DNA of 34,469 nucleotides from Ruminococcus flavefaciens (GCA_002310115.1 DBYI01000047.1:2727-37195), one strand, 5' to 3'. Positions 8,118-16,842 are shown, counted from the stretch's first letter. Made by a program: numbers and translations. The notes: generated by a model from the sequence alone, not told the origin.

Positions 8118-8759
8118 TTATTCTGGTATTTTTTTTATTGAGGAAAAATCTTCATAAAGTTCTCCGCAGTCAGTAATATCGACAGAGCCATTGGTAGCTT
8201 CGATAAGCTCGTTTTTTAGTGCCTGCATTTTTTCTGTGAGCACTAGTATCTCAAGTGTTACATCGCTGCCGAAGTCAGAACTGACAGTGATAGTATCGAA
8301 ATTAGGCAGAAGATAGGATATCTTACCATACATACCATAGTCTGCTTTTATTTTCAGACGTTGACAAAGGCACATATTCATTATATGGGCAGCGTCGCAT
8401 GCGAGAGAAGCTGCATGTGAATAGGCGCGGACAAGTCCACCACCCCCGAGAAGTATTCCTCCGAAATATCGCGTAACTACAACGCATACGTCGGTGAGAC
8501 CGCGCTTCTGCAGCACATCAAGGACTGGTACACCCGCAGTTCCTTGAGGTTCGCCGTCATCGGAATATCTGGAAATATTGTCATCACGGAGTATATATGC
8601 ATAAACATTGTGCTTTGCCTTGCGGTGCTCGGCTTTTATGGCATTTATAAAGGTTACCGCCTCATCGTTGGTCTTTACGGGGGCGATATAGCCTATAAAT
8701 TCCGAGCGCTTTTCTATGAATGAAGCTTTTGCATTTGCGGAAATAGTGAAATAGTTCAT
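8118..8759 (-). CDS. yigZ: YigZ/IMPACT family protein (UPF0029)
   Basis: Cytoplasmic protein of 213 residues in the YigZ/IMPACT family. Eukaryotic IMPACT modulates GCN2; the bacterial role is poorly defined. The N-terminal UPF0029 domain carries the family signature YSDDGEPQGTAGVPVLDVL and then RYFGGILLGGGGLVRAY, followed by a C-terminal DUF1949-type alpha/beta domain (about residues 135-200). It lies immediately after the rpmE terminator, with only 24 bases between the hairpin and its ATG. There is no room for its own promoter there, so it probably depends on read-through from rpmE. The ribosome site is weak (AAGG). Confidence 0.92.
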   Translation of the reverse strand: MNYFTISANAKASFIEKRSEFIGYIAPVKTNDEAVTFINAIKAEHRKAKHNVYAYILRDDNISRYSDDGEPQGTAGVPVLDVLQKRGLTDVCVVVTRYFGGILLGGGGLVRAYSHAASLACDAAHIMNMCLCQRLKIKADYGMYGKISYLLPNFDTITVSSDFGSDVTLEILVLTEKMQALKNELIEATNGSVDITDCGELYEDFSSIKKIPE

Positions 8760-8783
8760 AATAAATTAACCTTATTGACGAAA

Positions 8784-8804
8784 AGCCCCGTCAATGACGG
8801 GGCT
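8784..8804 (-). terminator. Rho-independent terminator after rpmE
   Basis: A 21-base near-perfect palindrome, AGCCCCGTCA / TGACGGGGCT, directly after the rpmE stop, followed on the minus strand by TTTCGTC. The T-run is short, so read-through into yigZ is plausible. Confidence 0.75.
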
Positions 8805-8810
8805 TGTGAC

Positions 8811-9014
8811 TTACTTGTCCATATTGAAACGCTTCTTGAATCTGTCAACGCGTCCGCCTGTATCAACAAGCTTCTGCTTACCAGTATAGAACGGATGGCA
8901 CTTTGAGCAGATTTCAACCTTGATGTTTTCCTTTGTAGACATAGTCTCGATCACGTTACCGCAGTGGCAGGTAATAGTGGTCTTTTTGAACTCAGGATGG
9001 ATTCCCTCTTTCAC
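8811..9014 (-). CDS. rpmE: 50S ribosomal protein L31, zinc-binding form
   Basis: L31 of the large ribosomal subunit, 67 residues from the GTG start at 9014 (reads as (M)KEGIHPEFKKTTITCHCGN). I choose this start because AGAGGTGA lies 6-7 bases before it and the protein then matches the family's usual 66-70 residues. The upstream ATG at 9059 would add 15 residues foreign to L31. The four zinc cysteines (CHC and CSKC) make this the C+ form, consistent with zinc-sufficient growth. It has a strong promoter and its own terminator. An ACAGA/TCTGT mini-hairpin lies just before the ribosome site in the leader. Confidence 0.95.
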   Translation of the reverse strand: MKEGIHPEFKKTTITCHCGNVIETMSTKENIKVEICSKCHPFYTGKQKLVDTGGRVDRFKKRFNMDK

Positions 9015-9101
9015 GATTGTCACCTCTTTCACAGATTTTTCTGTATCCGTGCAGCCCATCAGTTCCTTTAGACAGTAGTGCAGTTATACATTGCGTTAAT
9101 A

Positions 9102-9130
9102 ATTATACCACTTTGTAATAGTTTTGTCAA
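9102..9130 (-). promoter_or_regulatory. Sigma-A promoter of rpmE
   Basis: Minus-strand TTGACA (9125-9130) and TATAAT (9102-9107) with a 17-base spacer. The leader before the GTG start is about 80 nt. Confidence 0.88.
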
Positions 9131-9163
9131 TAGCTATTATAAATATTATTTTTATTTAACTAT

Positions 9164-10864
9164 TCAGTCTTTGACTTTAGCGACAGTGTAGCCATCGATT
9201 TCATAGACCTTTGTGTTATCTGTTTCCACAATAGCGTCTTCTTTGTCGAAGAATACATAGAGGACATCATTCCTGCCGTTTCCTGCTTTGAGTTGATCGT
9301 ACTGTTCCTGTGCGTATTTTCTGACGGAGTCGAGGTCCATTCGTGCAAGGTAGAAGCTACTTAGGCTCATGTGCTTTTTAGCTGCCATCTGTGCAAAATC
9401 AAAGTACATCTGCATATACAGGCCGTAAGCATCCTTCATAGGAAGAAATATTATCTCTTTTGTATCTTTTGTCAGTTCCTCCCATTTTTCGTCCTTAAGT
9501 GCGTATTCATAGGCAGGCTGCTTAGCGTACTGATTATGGAGTGTCCTGCACCAGTCACGGATATCCATGCCCTGAATTAAGAAGCACATGGCAACTGCGA
9601 CTATCGCAGTCTTCTTGGTGAGCTTTGAAACGAGTGCCATAGCGGATGTCATGACAAGTACTCCGGCAACCCATATGAAACGTCCAGAACAACGGAAAAT
9701 ACTGAGGCCTCCTCTTATAAGACGCGGGAGAGGTATCTCAAGGAGAAGTCTTCCGTTGAGGGTTATCCTGTTGCTGACAGCCCAGCAGAAGCTGACCATG
9801 AATACCACAATAAATGCCCAGAACTCGACTTTGTACTTTTTTAGCAGTCCGCGTGCAGTCTTTATGAAGTTGCCTTCCTTCTTTTCAATAAGGCTTAAAA
9901 GGATTATCAGTGAAATGAAGACACATACTATCATACCGAGACCAAGATATCCAAATCCTTCGCCTTGTCCGTCGAAACTATTTAGTGGTTTAAGAAACTT
10001 TGAAAGTCCACGGCTATCGAAAAATGTATTAAGATTTGAAGAGTATCCGCCGAAGCCACCATCAGTATAGCCACCCTGTCCATAGAACGCTCCTATGATG
10101 AACAAGGTCAGTATAGTAGAGGCAATCGAAGTACCAAATACGGCAACTGCCTTTTTTAGTTTCTTGTCCCTGTAAACCACGAGTATCACGTATCCCATCA
10201 TGACAATGAACACCATTGGAACGAAATAGGTATGTATTAGAACGGCAAGCATACAGTTAACAGCCCAAAGTATCATTGGAGTGAACTTGTGCTTGTACTC
10301 CCTCTTATGATCGAGACAGAGTATCATAGCGATGAGGAAAAGCCATATAGCGCCGAGAGAGTTGTGGTGGGTTATGCGGTTTACGGACGGCGGAAAGGCA
10401 GAGTAGAACAGCGAGCCTATTGATGCGAATAACATATCGGGTTTTATTCTGTATAGAAGAGAAGCTCCAAAGCCACCGTTGAGAGCAAAACATACAACTC
10501 CCCACAGGCCGAGAAACTGAAATGTCTCAGGAAGAATGGGGGAAAGTATTTTGAATATTAATCCAAAAAGCGGTATAGAATCCGAGTACATACACGAAAC
10601 TTTGCCATCGCAGGTGAGCCCTTCAGTGAGTCCGATTGGGAAAGTCCATGGGCTATTCCTGAAGAATACCCAACCGAGGTGATGCTGTGTGGCATCGTTT
10701 GTGTAGCCGAGTACCCAGTTCGTGTTGGAAGGGTTAATCATGGAAGCACCGAATATCACAATGAAAGTGATAGCTCCGAGTATAGCGCCAATCAGAAATA
10801 CGATTTTGCTGCTGTGATCCTTTAATACATATTTTTTTTCAGTTGTTGGTTTTGGAATAGCCAT
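9164..10864 (-). CDS. Polytopic membrane protein, GT-C glycosyltransferase-like (DUF6311-like)
   Basis: Integral membrane protein of about 566 residues with roughly a dozen hydrophobic segments, the first at about 20-42, and a C-terminal soluble part of about 150 residues. The first outside loop contains the acidic motif YTNDATQHHLGW, reminiscent of the Asp-rich first loop of GT-C lipid-linked-sugar glycosyltransferases, so a role in modifying a cell-surface glycan is possible. I did not recognise a characterised homologue. Starts: ATG at 10864 reads MAIPKPTTEKK; TTG at 10870 is spaced best from AAGGAG (7 bases); TTG at 10888 lacks a good site. The gene overlaps the end of the upstream PNPOx-family gene by about 26 bases, so they form an operon with coupled translation. 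No transporter family fits better. Confidence 0.72.
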   Translation of the reverse strand: MAIPKPTTEKKYVLKDHSSKIVFLIGAILGAITFIVIFGASMINPSNTNWVLGYTNDATQHHLGWVFFRNSPWTFPIGLTEGLTCDGKVSCMYSDSIPLFGLIFKILSPILPETFQFLGLWGVVCFALNGGFGASLLYRIKPDMLFASIGSLFYSAFPPSVNRITHHNSLGAIWLFLIAMILCLDHKREYKHKFTPMILWAVNCMLAVLIHTYFVPMVFIVMMGYVILVVYRDKKLKKAVAVFGTSIASTILTLFIIGAFYGQGGYTDGGFGGYSSNLNTFFDSRGLSKFLKPLNSFDGQGEGFGYLGLGMIVCVFISLIILLSLIEKKEGNFIKTARGLLKKYKVEFWAFIVVFMVSFCWAVSNRITLNGRLLLEIPLPRLIRGGLSIFRCSGRFIWVAGVLVMTSAMALVSKLTKKTAIVAVAMCFLIQGMDIRDWCRTLHNQYAKQPAYEYALKDEKWEELTKDTKEIIFLPMKDAYGLYMQMYFDFAQMAAKKHMSLSSFYLARMDLDSVRKYAQEQYDQLKAGNGRNDVLYVFFDKEDAIVETDNTKVYEIDGYTVAKVKD

Positions 10865-11309
10865 TTTCAAGTATGCACTCCTTGTCAAATTCTGTTATTT
10901 CATCAGCGGAAAGGTCTGCCTTTCCATCGTATCTGTAGTACCTTCCACTGTCTGCAGTAAATACAATAACGCAGTAGTCCGCATCATCTATTCCATTTGG
11001 GTAGTACTTCTCGTCTCCATCGTTCCAGAGGAGTTCCTTGTAATGTCTGTCAGTGCTTACCTCTGCCTTCCCGTAGAGACAGACAGCTTCAAAGGAAGCA
11101 TCATCAGAAAAGTAAAGGCAGGCATTGTTACTTTTCAAAAGGTTCTTTACATGCGAGGAACTTGTATTTGTGGATATAAGGTGAGTTCCGAGACCCTTGT
11201 GCCATACACAGAAGATCCTGCGTATGTTTTGCCTTCCGTTTTCGTCGGTGTATCCGATAGAAGCGAATAAAGAGCGGTCGATTAGATTTCTGATTTCGTT
11301 AATGGTCAT
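10839..11309 (-). CDS. Pyridoxamine 5'-phosphate oxidase-family flavoprotein
   Basis: Small split-barrel flavin-binding protein (156 residues) of the PNPOx-like superfamily. The start MTINEIRNLIDRSLFASIGYTDENG and the following RRIFCVWHKGLGTHLIST are typical of the FMN-binding barrel, and a VCLYGKAEVSTD strand follows. These proteins bind FMN, F420 or heme, and their substrates cannot be predicted from sequence; it is not the vitamin B6 enzyme PdxH. It is followed by, and overlaps, the membrane glycosyltransferase-like gene. Upstream is the phosphoglucomutase terminator, so it is probably the first gene of a two-gene unit, though I found no convincing promoter in the 28-base gap beyond the hairpin. 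Confidence 0.82.
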   Translation of the reverse strand: MTINEIRNLIDRSLFASIGYTDENGRQNIRRIFCVWHKGLGTHLISTNTSSSHVKNLLKSNNACLYFSDDASFEAVCLYGKAEVSTDRHYKELLWNDGDEKYYPNGIDDADYCVIVFTADSGRYYRYDGKADLSADEITEFDKECILENGYSKTNN

Positions 11310-11332
11310 TTTGGACTCCTTGTTACCTTGAT

Positions 11333-11358
11333 AAAGGGCGAACCGAAGTCCGCCCTTT
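11333..11358 (-). terminator. Terminator hairpin after the phosphoglucomutase gene
   Basis: An 8-bp stem AAAGGGCG / CGCCCTTT with a 10-nt loop, 7 bases beyond the stop. The minus-strand tail (ATC) is weak in T. On the plus strand it is followed by GATTTTTTAA, so its strength on the minus strand is less certain. Confidence 0.6.
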
Positions 11359-11364
11359 GATTTT

Positions 11365-13080
11365 TTAATTCATACTCTGAGTGAAATCTGCGTAGATTTT
11401 CTGTTCGATAGTTTCAGCTTCTTCACGTGTGGGAGCCTTTGCGGTGAGGTACGTTTTTATTTTAGGCTCTGTACCAGATGGACGCACTATAGCCTTGCAA
11501 TTGTTCTCCAGGTAGAATGCAAGTACATTCGATTTGGGGAGTGTAAGCTCACTAATCTTGCCTGTTGAGAGGTCTTTTGAGGTGCTTGCCTTGTAATCTT
11601 CGAAGCGCTCAACTTTGAGCCCGCCGATAACTGTTGGAGGGTTGCTGCGAAGCTTTGCCATGATTTCTTCCATGTGTTTCATGCCACTTTCACCGTCAAA
11701 CTCAAAGCTATAGAGGGTCTGAAGGAACATTCCGTACTTCTTGTACATATTCTCGCGAGCCTGAATGAGAGAAATACCCTTTGTACGGTAGTATGCAGCC
11801 ATTTCACAAATTAGCATGGAAGCATCAACTGCGTCTTTATCTCTTACATAGCCGCCTGAAAGGTAGCCATAACTCTCCTCGAATCCGAAAATATAACGCT
11901 TCTCCTCACCCTTTGCTTCAAGGAAGCCTATCTGTTCGCCGATAAACTTGAAGCCTGTGAGAACGTCTATTATTTCAACTCCATATTCCTTACCGATTAA
12001 ATTTACTATGTCTGTAGTAACGATTGTCTTTACAGCAACAGGATTTTTTGGCATTGTGCCCTTTCTGATACGCTGTTCACAGATGTACTCAAGAAGCATA
12101 GCTCCTACTTCATTTCCAGAGAACAGAGCATAGCCGCCTTTCCCGTCCGGAACTGCTATACCTACACGGTCACAGTCAGGATCTGTAGCAAGAAGAAGAT
12201 CTGGCTTTACTTTGTCACAGTAACTTAGACCTACTTGTAATGCCTCACGTATCTCTGGATTCGGATACGGGCATGTAGTAAAGTTACCGTCAGGATTCTC
12301 TTGTTCCTTTACTACTGTAACGTCTGTAATGCCAATACGCTTGAGTATTTCACGAACAGGTTTGTTTCCTGTTCCGTTTAGAGGGGTATATACCACCTTG
12401 AGTCCGCTAGAAGCACAGAGTTCTGTGTTTATGCCCTCAGCGAGAACACTATTATAGAAAGCTTCTTTGATTTCGTCGCTGATGTAGGAAATTGTACCTT
12501 TTTTCAGTTCTGCATCGAAGTCAGCCTTCTTAACATCATTGAATATATCTAGAGTATTTATCTTTTCGAGGATTATCTCAGCTCCTCTGAGAGTAATTTG
12601 GCAGCCGTCCTCTCCGTATACCTTGTAGCCGTTGTACTTGGCTGGATTGTGGCTGGCAGTTACCATAATACCGCCTTGGCACTTAAGGGCTCGTACTGCC
12701 CAAGAAAGGCAGGGAGTAGGCATAAGTTCTTTGTAAATATGAACTTTTATGCCGTTAGCTGCAAGAACTTCCGCAGCCGCTTTAGAGAAAACATCGCTCT
12801 TGATACGGCTGTCATATGAAATTGCTACGCTTGGGTTCTTGTATTCCTGATTAAGATAGTCTGCAAAGCCCTGTGTAGCGCGTCTTACAGTATAGATATT
12901 CATTCGGTTGGTTCCAGCGCCAATGACTCCTCTAAGTCCGCCTGTACCAAATTCAAGATCACGATAAAATCTGTCGCTTATAGCATCGATGTCGCCCTTT
13001 ATCCCCGAGAGCTCAGCCTGTAGATCAGCATCTTCTTTGGCGTTTTCACACCAAAGGCTGTAAAGTTCCATTTCTTTCAT
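11365..13080 (-). CDS. pgcA: Phosphoglucomutase/phosphomannomutase
   Basis: Alpha-D-phosphohexomutase that interconverts glucose-1-phosphate and glucose-6-phosphate, linking glycolysis with glycan and nucleotide-sugar synthesis. Its 571 residues match the long Gram-positive PgcA type. Visible motifs are the phosphoserine loop TASHNPAKYNGYK (Ser143), the metal loop ATDPDCDR (296-303), the sugar-specificity loop GFEESYGYLSGG, and the phosphate-binding loop RPSGTEPKIK near the C-terminus. The N-terminal FGTGGLRG (44-51) is also family-typical. It is monocistronic, with AGGAGG 7 bases before the ATG, an extended -10 upstream and a hairpin after the stop. Whether it also acts on mannose-6-phosphate cannot be decided here. 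Confidence 0.95.
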   Translation of the reverse strand: MKEMELYSLWCENAKEDADLQAELSGIKGDIDAISDRFYRDLEFGTGGLRGVIGAGTNRMNIYTVRRATQGFADYLNQEYKNPSVAISYDSRIKSDVFSKAAAEVLAANGIKVHIYKELMPTPCLSWAVRALKCQGGIMVTASHNPAKYNGYKVYGEDGCQITLRGAEIILEKINTLDIFNDVKKADFDAELKKGTISYISDEIKEAFYNSVLAEGINTELCASSGLKVVYTPLNGTGNKPVREILKRIGITDVTVVKEQENPDGNFTTCPYPNPEIREALQVGLSYCDKVKPDLLLATDPDCDRVGIAVPDGKGGYALFSGNEVGAMLLEYICEQRIRKGTMPKNPVAVKTIVTTDIVNLIGKEYGVEIIDVLTGFKFIGEQIGFLEAKGEEKRYIFGFEESYGYLSGGYVRDKDAVDASMLICEMAAYYRTKGISLIQARENMYKKYGMFLQTLYSFEFDGESGMKHMEEIMAKLRSNPPTVIGGLKVERFEDYKASTSKDLSTGKISELTLPKSNVLAFYLENNCKAIVRPSGTEPKIKTYLTAKAPTREEAETIEQKIYADFTQSMN

Positions 13081-13110
13081 TTGTAATACCTCCTGAACAG
13101 ATATATAATA

Positions 13111-13121
13111 ATTATATCACA
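13111..13121 (-). promoter_or_regulatory. Extended -10 promoter of the phosphoglucomutase gene
   Basis: TGTGATATAAT on the minus strand (TGn-TATAAT), with no good -35 at 17 bases. The leader would be about 25 nt and includes the AGGAGG site. Confidence 0.55.
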
Positions 13122-13334
13122 TTACAAGACTTTTGGGAATAGTTTTTTTGAAAAAAGAGTGCTTTTTTATGATAAAATCAGTATAACTAGTTGGAAGTAC
13201 CTGTTTATAGGGGATTATGTCGACATATCAATTTATAATATAAGTATTTTATAATATATATAATACAAATGGTATATTGATTTACCTGCTTGCCAGGTTA
13301 TTGCAAAAATGAGAGCAAATGGAACAAATAAATA

Positions 13335-13363
13335 CCCCGAAATAGCACAAAGCTGTTTCGGGG
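13335..13363 (-). terminator. Rho-independent terminator after pfkA
   Basis: Stem CCCCGAAA / TTTCGGGG with an inner AGC/GCT pair, 17 bases after the pfkA stop, followed by TATTTATTTG on the minus strand. Between it and the pgcA promoter (13122-13334) the DNA is AT-rich, with several TATAAT-like words on both strands but no ORF I can support. Confidence 0.75.
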
Positions 13364-13379
13364 AAAGTTGCGTATTTTG

Positions 13380-14462
13380 TCAGTCGCCGAATGATACTCC
13401 GATATCGCGTGCTGCAATAACGAGGTGATTCTCAACGTCTACGAATTTTGTTTTGCCTGCGATGTCCTCAAGCTTGTTTGAGGTGATCTTGTTGCCTATT
13501 TTTGCAACTGTGCGGCCATAGCGTTCCTTTGCTATGAGGTAAGCTGCATGAACTCCAAATTGTGTGGAAAGCACGCGGTCGTAAGCGCTTGGTGCTCCGC
13601 CTCTTAACATATGACCTGGAACGCATACACGTGCTTCAAGTCCAGTATTGTTTTGTATCTGAGCGGCAATACGGTTCGTAGCTGTAAGAATTCCTGCTTC
13701 CGCTCGCTTCTTTGCACGCTCTTTCTTTTTCATCTGAGCCTCGTTGATATCGAAAGCTCCTTCAGCAACTGCTACAATTGAGAATGTTTTTCCGTTGGCG
13801 CTTCTTGCCATTACAGCATCGCATATTTTGTCAATATCATAAGGAATCTCGGGGATGATGATAACGTCAGCTCCGCCTGCAATACCTGCATTTAGTGTAA
13901 GCCAGCCAGCTTTGTTTCCCATTATCTCGCAGAGAAGTACGCGAGAGTGACTTGCGGCTGTTGTATGAAGTCTGTCTAGTACATCTGTTGCAATGTCAAC
14001 AGCTGTATGAAAGCCGAATGTAACATCTGTACCATATATATCATTATCAATTGTCTTGGGAAGTCCTATAACGTTTAGTCCCTCGTCAGCAAGGAGTTTA
14101 GAGGTTTTGTGAGTGCCGTTTCCACCGAGGGTGAGGAGACAATCCAGCTTTTGCTTCTTGTAAGTCTCCTTCATATTCTTTACCTTGTCGATATTGTCCT
14201 CGCCAATTACTTGCATCATTTTGAATGGCTGACGCTTAGTGCCGAAAATAGTTCCACCCTGAGTAAGTATTCCTGAAAATGAAGAGGGTGACATATCCTT
14301 GCAGAGATTGTTTATAAGTCCATAGTATCCGTTGGAAATACCAACAATGTCAACATTCTCTTCGCCAAAACGCTCATAGCAGGCTTTTGCAACTCCTCTG
14401 ATAGTTGCATTGAGTCCTGGGCAGTCGCCGCCGCTTGTAAGGATGCCTATTCTTCTTTTCAT
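13380..14462 (-). CDS. pfkA: 6-phosphofructokinase
   Basis: Phosphorylates fructose-6-phosphate to fructose-1,6-bisphosphate in glycolysis. It is 360 residues, longer than the 320 of classic bacterial PfkA, and fits the long PFK clade. It shows the N-terminal GGDCPGLNA (11-19), GGNGTHKT (113-120) and the catalytic KTIDND (136-141). Gly at the 104-equivalent favours ATP, whereas Lys in KTIDND is more often seen in PPi-type and mixed-clade enzymes. The usual Mg-binding Asp of GGDG is Asn here. ATP use is thus likely but not certain. It follows the membrane PAS-GGDEF-EAL gene after only 30 bases, with GGGAGG before its ATG and no terminator between, so the two are co-transcribed. Confidence 0.93.
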   Translation of the reverse strand: MKRRIGILTSGGDCPGLNATIRGVAKACYERFGEENVDIVGISNGYYGLINNLCKDMSPSSFSGILTQGGTIFGTKRQPFKMMQVIGEDNIDKVKNMKETYKKQKLDCLLTLGGNGTHKTSKLLADEGLNVIGLPKTIDNDIYGTDVTFGFHTAVDIATDVLDRLHTTAASHSRVLLCEIMGNKAGWLTLNAGIAGGADVIIIPEIPYDIDKICDAVMARSANGKTFSIVAVAEGAFDINEAQMKKKERAKKRAEAGILTATNRIAAQIQNNTGLEARVCVPGHMLRGGAPSAYDRVLSTQFGVHAAYLIAKERYGRTVAKIGNKITSNKLEDIAGKTKFVDVENHLVIAARDIGVSFGD

Positions 14463-14492
14463 ATTTATGACCTCCCTGTGTAGTATTGTGTA

Positions 14493-16775
14493 TTATTGCT
14501 TAATGTCGCGTTTTTCATTCTGTTCAAAAAACTCGAGTATCTTCTCGGGGGGCATAGGTTGTCCATAGAGGTAGCCCTGACCGTAATCACAGCCTGCCAT
14601 ACGTAGTATGGATTCCTGAACGTTGTTTTCGATACCTTCCGCGATAGTCTCTATCTTCTTGGACTTTGCGATACGTATTACAGCCGAAACTATTTCGTAT
14701 GCGATATTGTCATGCTCTATATCAGTAATGAACGAGCGATCCAGTTTGAGAAGTGTGATTGGAAGGACCTGCAAGTAGCTGAGAGATGAATAACCCTTTC
14801 CGAAATCGTCCATTGCAAGCTTTACACCGAGGTCTCGTATCTTGTTCATCTGGTCTACAGCGAAATCGATATCACTAAGTGCGAGGCTTTCCGTGAGCTC
14901 TACCTCAAGCCACTGGGGATCGAGAGCGGAACGAGCAAGAGCTTCAAATACCTTTTCTTTGAGGTCTGTCTGATAGAAGTCGGAAGAAGCAAAGTTAATG
15001 GACATAACTATTGGAGAATAGCCCATTTTTTGCCATAGTTTGTTTTGTCTACACCCCTCGTTTAGTACAAATTCGCTGATCTTGCCGATAAGGTGAGAAC
15101 TTTCCGCGATAGGTACGAATGAATCGGGAGTTATTACTGAACCGTCGGGCTTTATCCAGCGTATAAGGGCTTCAACGCCCATAATCTTGCCTGATGAAAG
15201 ATCAATCTTAGGCTGATAGTATAGTTGTAACTCGTTATTATCAATAGCGAGTGCAAGAGCTCTTTCAAGCTCTGTATTTCCGATAATGGAATCATGCATA
15301 CTAGGCTCGTAACCGCAGATGCTACCCTGAATACCTGCGTTGGATTTGAGGGCAAACTCGGCGTGCTCCATGACCTCAAGGAAGGAACCTCCGTCTTCTG
15401 GCATTTTTGAGTAGCCTGCTGAACAGGTAAGGCTTATAGAAGCAAAATCATCTACAGCGAGTCTTGTGAAATCCTCTTGTATTGCCTTGACTGTTCTTGT
15501 AGGCATTTCTTCATCGCCATAGTCTCTAAGAAGTAGAGCAAAATTATCGCCGCTTATTCTTGCAGCAAGACCACCGGGAGTTACATATTTATATAATATG
15601 TGTGCGAAATTTTTCAGTACGAAATTACCATTATTGTAGCCGCATGTGTCGTTAATAATATGGAAACGGTCGATATCGAGAACGATTATCCAGAAAGAAT
15701 AGTCCAGTATCTTACATGAATCATATATCTCCTGACCTGTAACAACAAGCTTGTTACGATTGGCTATTTCGGTAACGTCGTCCATATACGCAAGGCGCTC
15801 GATGAGCATATCCTTTTCGTGTTTCTGCGTAACATCGATAACGGCTCCGCCAAAGAGTGGAGCACTGTTGCCTGTTCCGATTATAGACTTTAATCGGAAT
15901 GAATACCAACGATAAGCTCCGTCAGCACTTTTTAGTCTCATTTCGAGATTTTTGGATACTGTTATGTCCTTATTGCGGATAGCTCCGTCGAACTGTAGCC
16001 TGTCATTAGGATGAATTATTGAGCGCAGTTCGTTAACATTTATGGAACTGTTTTTTAATCCCAGCATATGTGAAAGTTCAGGAGAAGCCCTGAATACTCG
16101 TCTGTCAGTGCTCATAATGAGACCAATCTCTGCAAGTTCCATAGAGGAATGGAAGAAATCATTTGCATTTGCAAGGTTGAGTCTCATTTTTTTGAGTTCG
16201 GTTAGATTGAAACCAGTACTGAGATAAACGTCGCGTTTTTTGTATCTTTTTACCTTAGAGGTACTCCATGCAATTGAAACCAAAGTTCCGCTGGGATTGC
16301 GGAAAGTGGATTCGTATGAATTGCTTCCAACTATACGCTCAAGAGCTGTGGAATCTGGAGTATTTATGCCGAATGCAGCCCATACTCCTTCTTTTTTATC
16401 GGAATAGTCTGATGTAATGCCGAGAAGCTCGCGAAGCTTCTTGTTTATATATACAAACGAAAAGTCCTCGGACCAGATTATCATTTCGGTATTGAGGTTT
16501 TCTGTTATTTTTATAACTTCACTTACATCCAGAGATGTTTTTTTGTTCTGATAAATCCAGCCAGAAATGGCAAGGATCAGGGTTGCACACACCATTGTGC
16601 AAACATATATGATAAGAGTTGATTTTGCGTAATCAGGATTTAAAATGCAGTAGCCAATTACAAGAACGCTTGCAATAACAATTATTAAAGCTGCTGCAAG
16701 TGGGTTAAAGTTGTTTGATACGCTTTTTACCTTAGTGCTTTTTTCAATTTTATTCTTGTCAGATCCATTACTCAT
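14493..16775 (-). CDS. Membrane PAS-PAS-GGDEF(degenerate)-EAL c-di-GMP phosphodiesterase
   Basis: Predicted membrane-bound c-di-GMP phosphodiesterase, 760 residues from the ATG at 16775. This start has GGGAGG 9 bases upstream and leaves a leader of about 30 nt; the ATG at 16799 would lie only some 8 bases after the transcript start. Two membrane segments (26-47, 51-75) are followed by two PAS-like domains (about 85-195 and 205-318). The GGDEF domain (322-490) keeps LDIDRFHIIND but has SGDNF for GGDEF (408-412), so cyclase activity is doubtful. The EAL domain (500-755) looks complete: VEALIRW (534-540), Asn594, Glu626 in EVELTE, MDDFG (655-659), Lys677, AEGIE (712-716) and Gln733. It is co-transcribed with pfkA. 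Confidence 0.93.
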   Translation of the reverse strand: MSNGSDKNKIEKSTKVKSVSNNFNPLAAALIIVIASVLVIGYCILNPDYAKSTLIIYVCTMVCATLILAISGWIYQNKKTSLDVSEVIKITENLNTEMIIWSEDFSFVYINKKLRELLGITSDYSDKKEGVWAAFGINTPDSTALERIVGSNSYESTFRNPSGTLVSIAWSTSKVKRYKKRDVYLSTGFNLTELKKMRLNLANANDFFHSSMELAEIGLIMSTDRRVFRASPELSHMLGLKNSSINVNELRSIIHPNDRLQFDGAIRNKDITVSKNLEMRLKSADGAYRWYSFRLKSIIGTGNSAPLFGGAVIDVTQKHEKDMLIERLAYMDDVTEIANRNKLVVTGQEIYDSCKILDYSFWIIVLDIDRFHIINDTCGYNNGNFVLKNFAHILYKYVTPGGLAARISGDNFALLLRDYGDEEMPTRTVKAIQEDFTRLAVDDFASISLTCSAGYSKMPEDGGSFLEVMEHAEFALKSNAGIQGSICGYEPSMHDSIIGNTELERALALAIDNNELQLYYQPKIDLSSGKIMGVEALIRWIKPDGSVITPDSFVPIAESSHLIGKISEFVLNEGCRQNKLWQKMGYSPIVMSINFASSDFYQTDLKEKVFEALARSALDPQWLEVELTESLALSDIDFAVDQMNKIRDLGVKLAMDDFGKGYSSLSYLQVLPITLLKLDRSFITDIEHDNIAYEIVSAVIRIAKSKKIETIAEGIENNVQESILRMAGCDYGQGYLYGQPMPPEKILEFFEQNEKRDIKQ

Positions 16776-16813
16776 CAGGCACTGCCTCCCTTCAAACATA
16801 ATTACCCATAATT

Positions 16814-16842
16814 ATTATAGCAATAATAAACGAAAAAGTCAA
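16814..16842 (-). promoter_or_regulatory. Sigma-A promoter of the EAL-pfkA operon
   Basis: Minus-strand TTGACT (16837-16842), 17-base spacer, TATAAT (16814-16819). It is divergent from the two-component system promoter about 90 bases away. Confidence 0.85.

Noticed and set aside
13200..13330. AT-rich stretch with several TATAAT-like words and partial inverted repeats
   Set aside because: Such words arise readily in AT-rich DNA; there are no matched -35 boxes and no transcript unit to assign.
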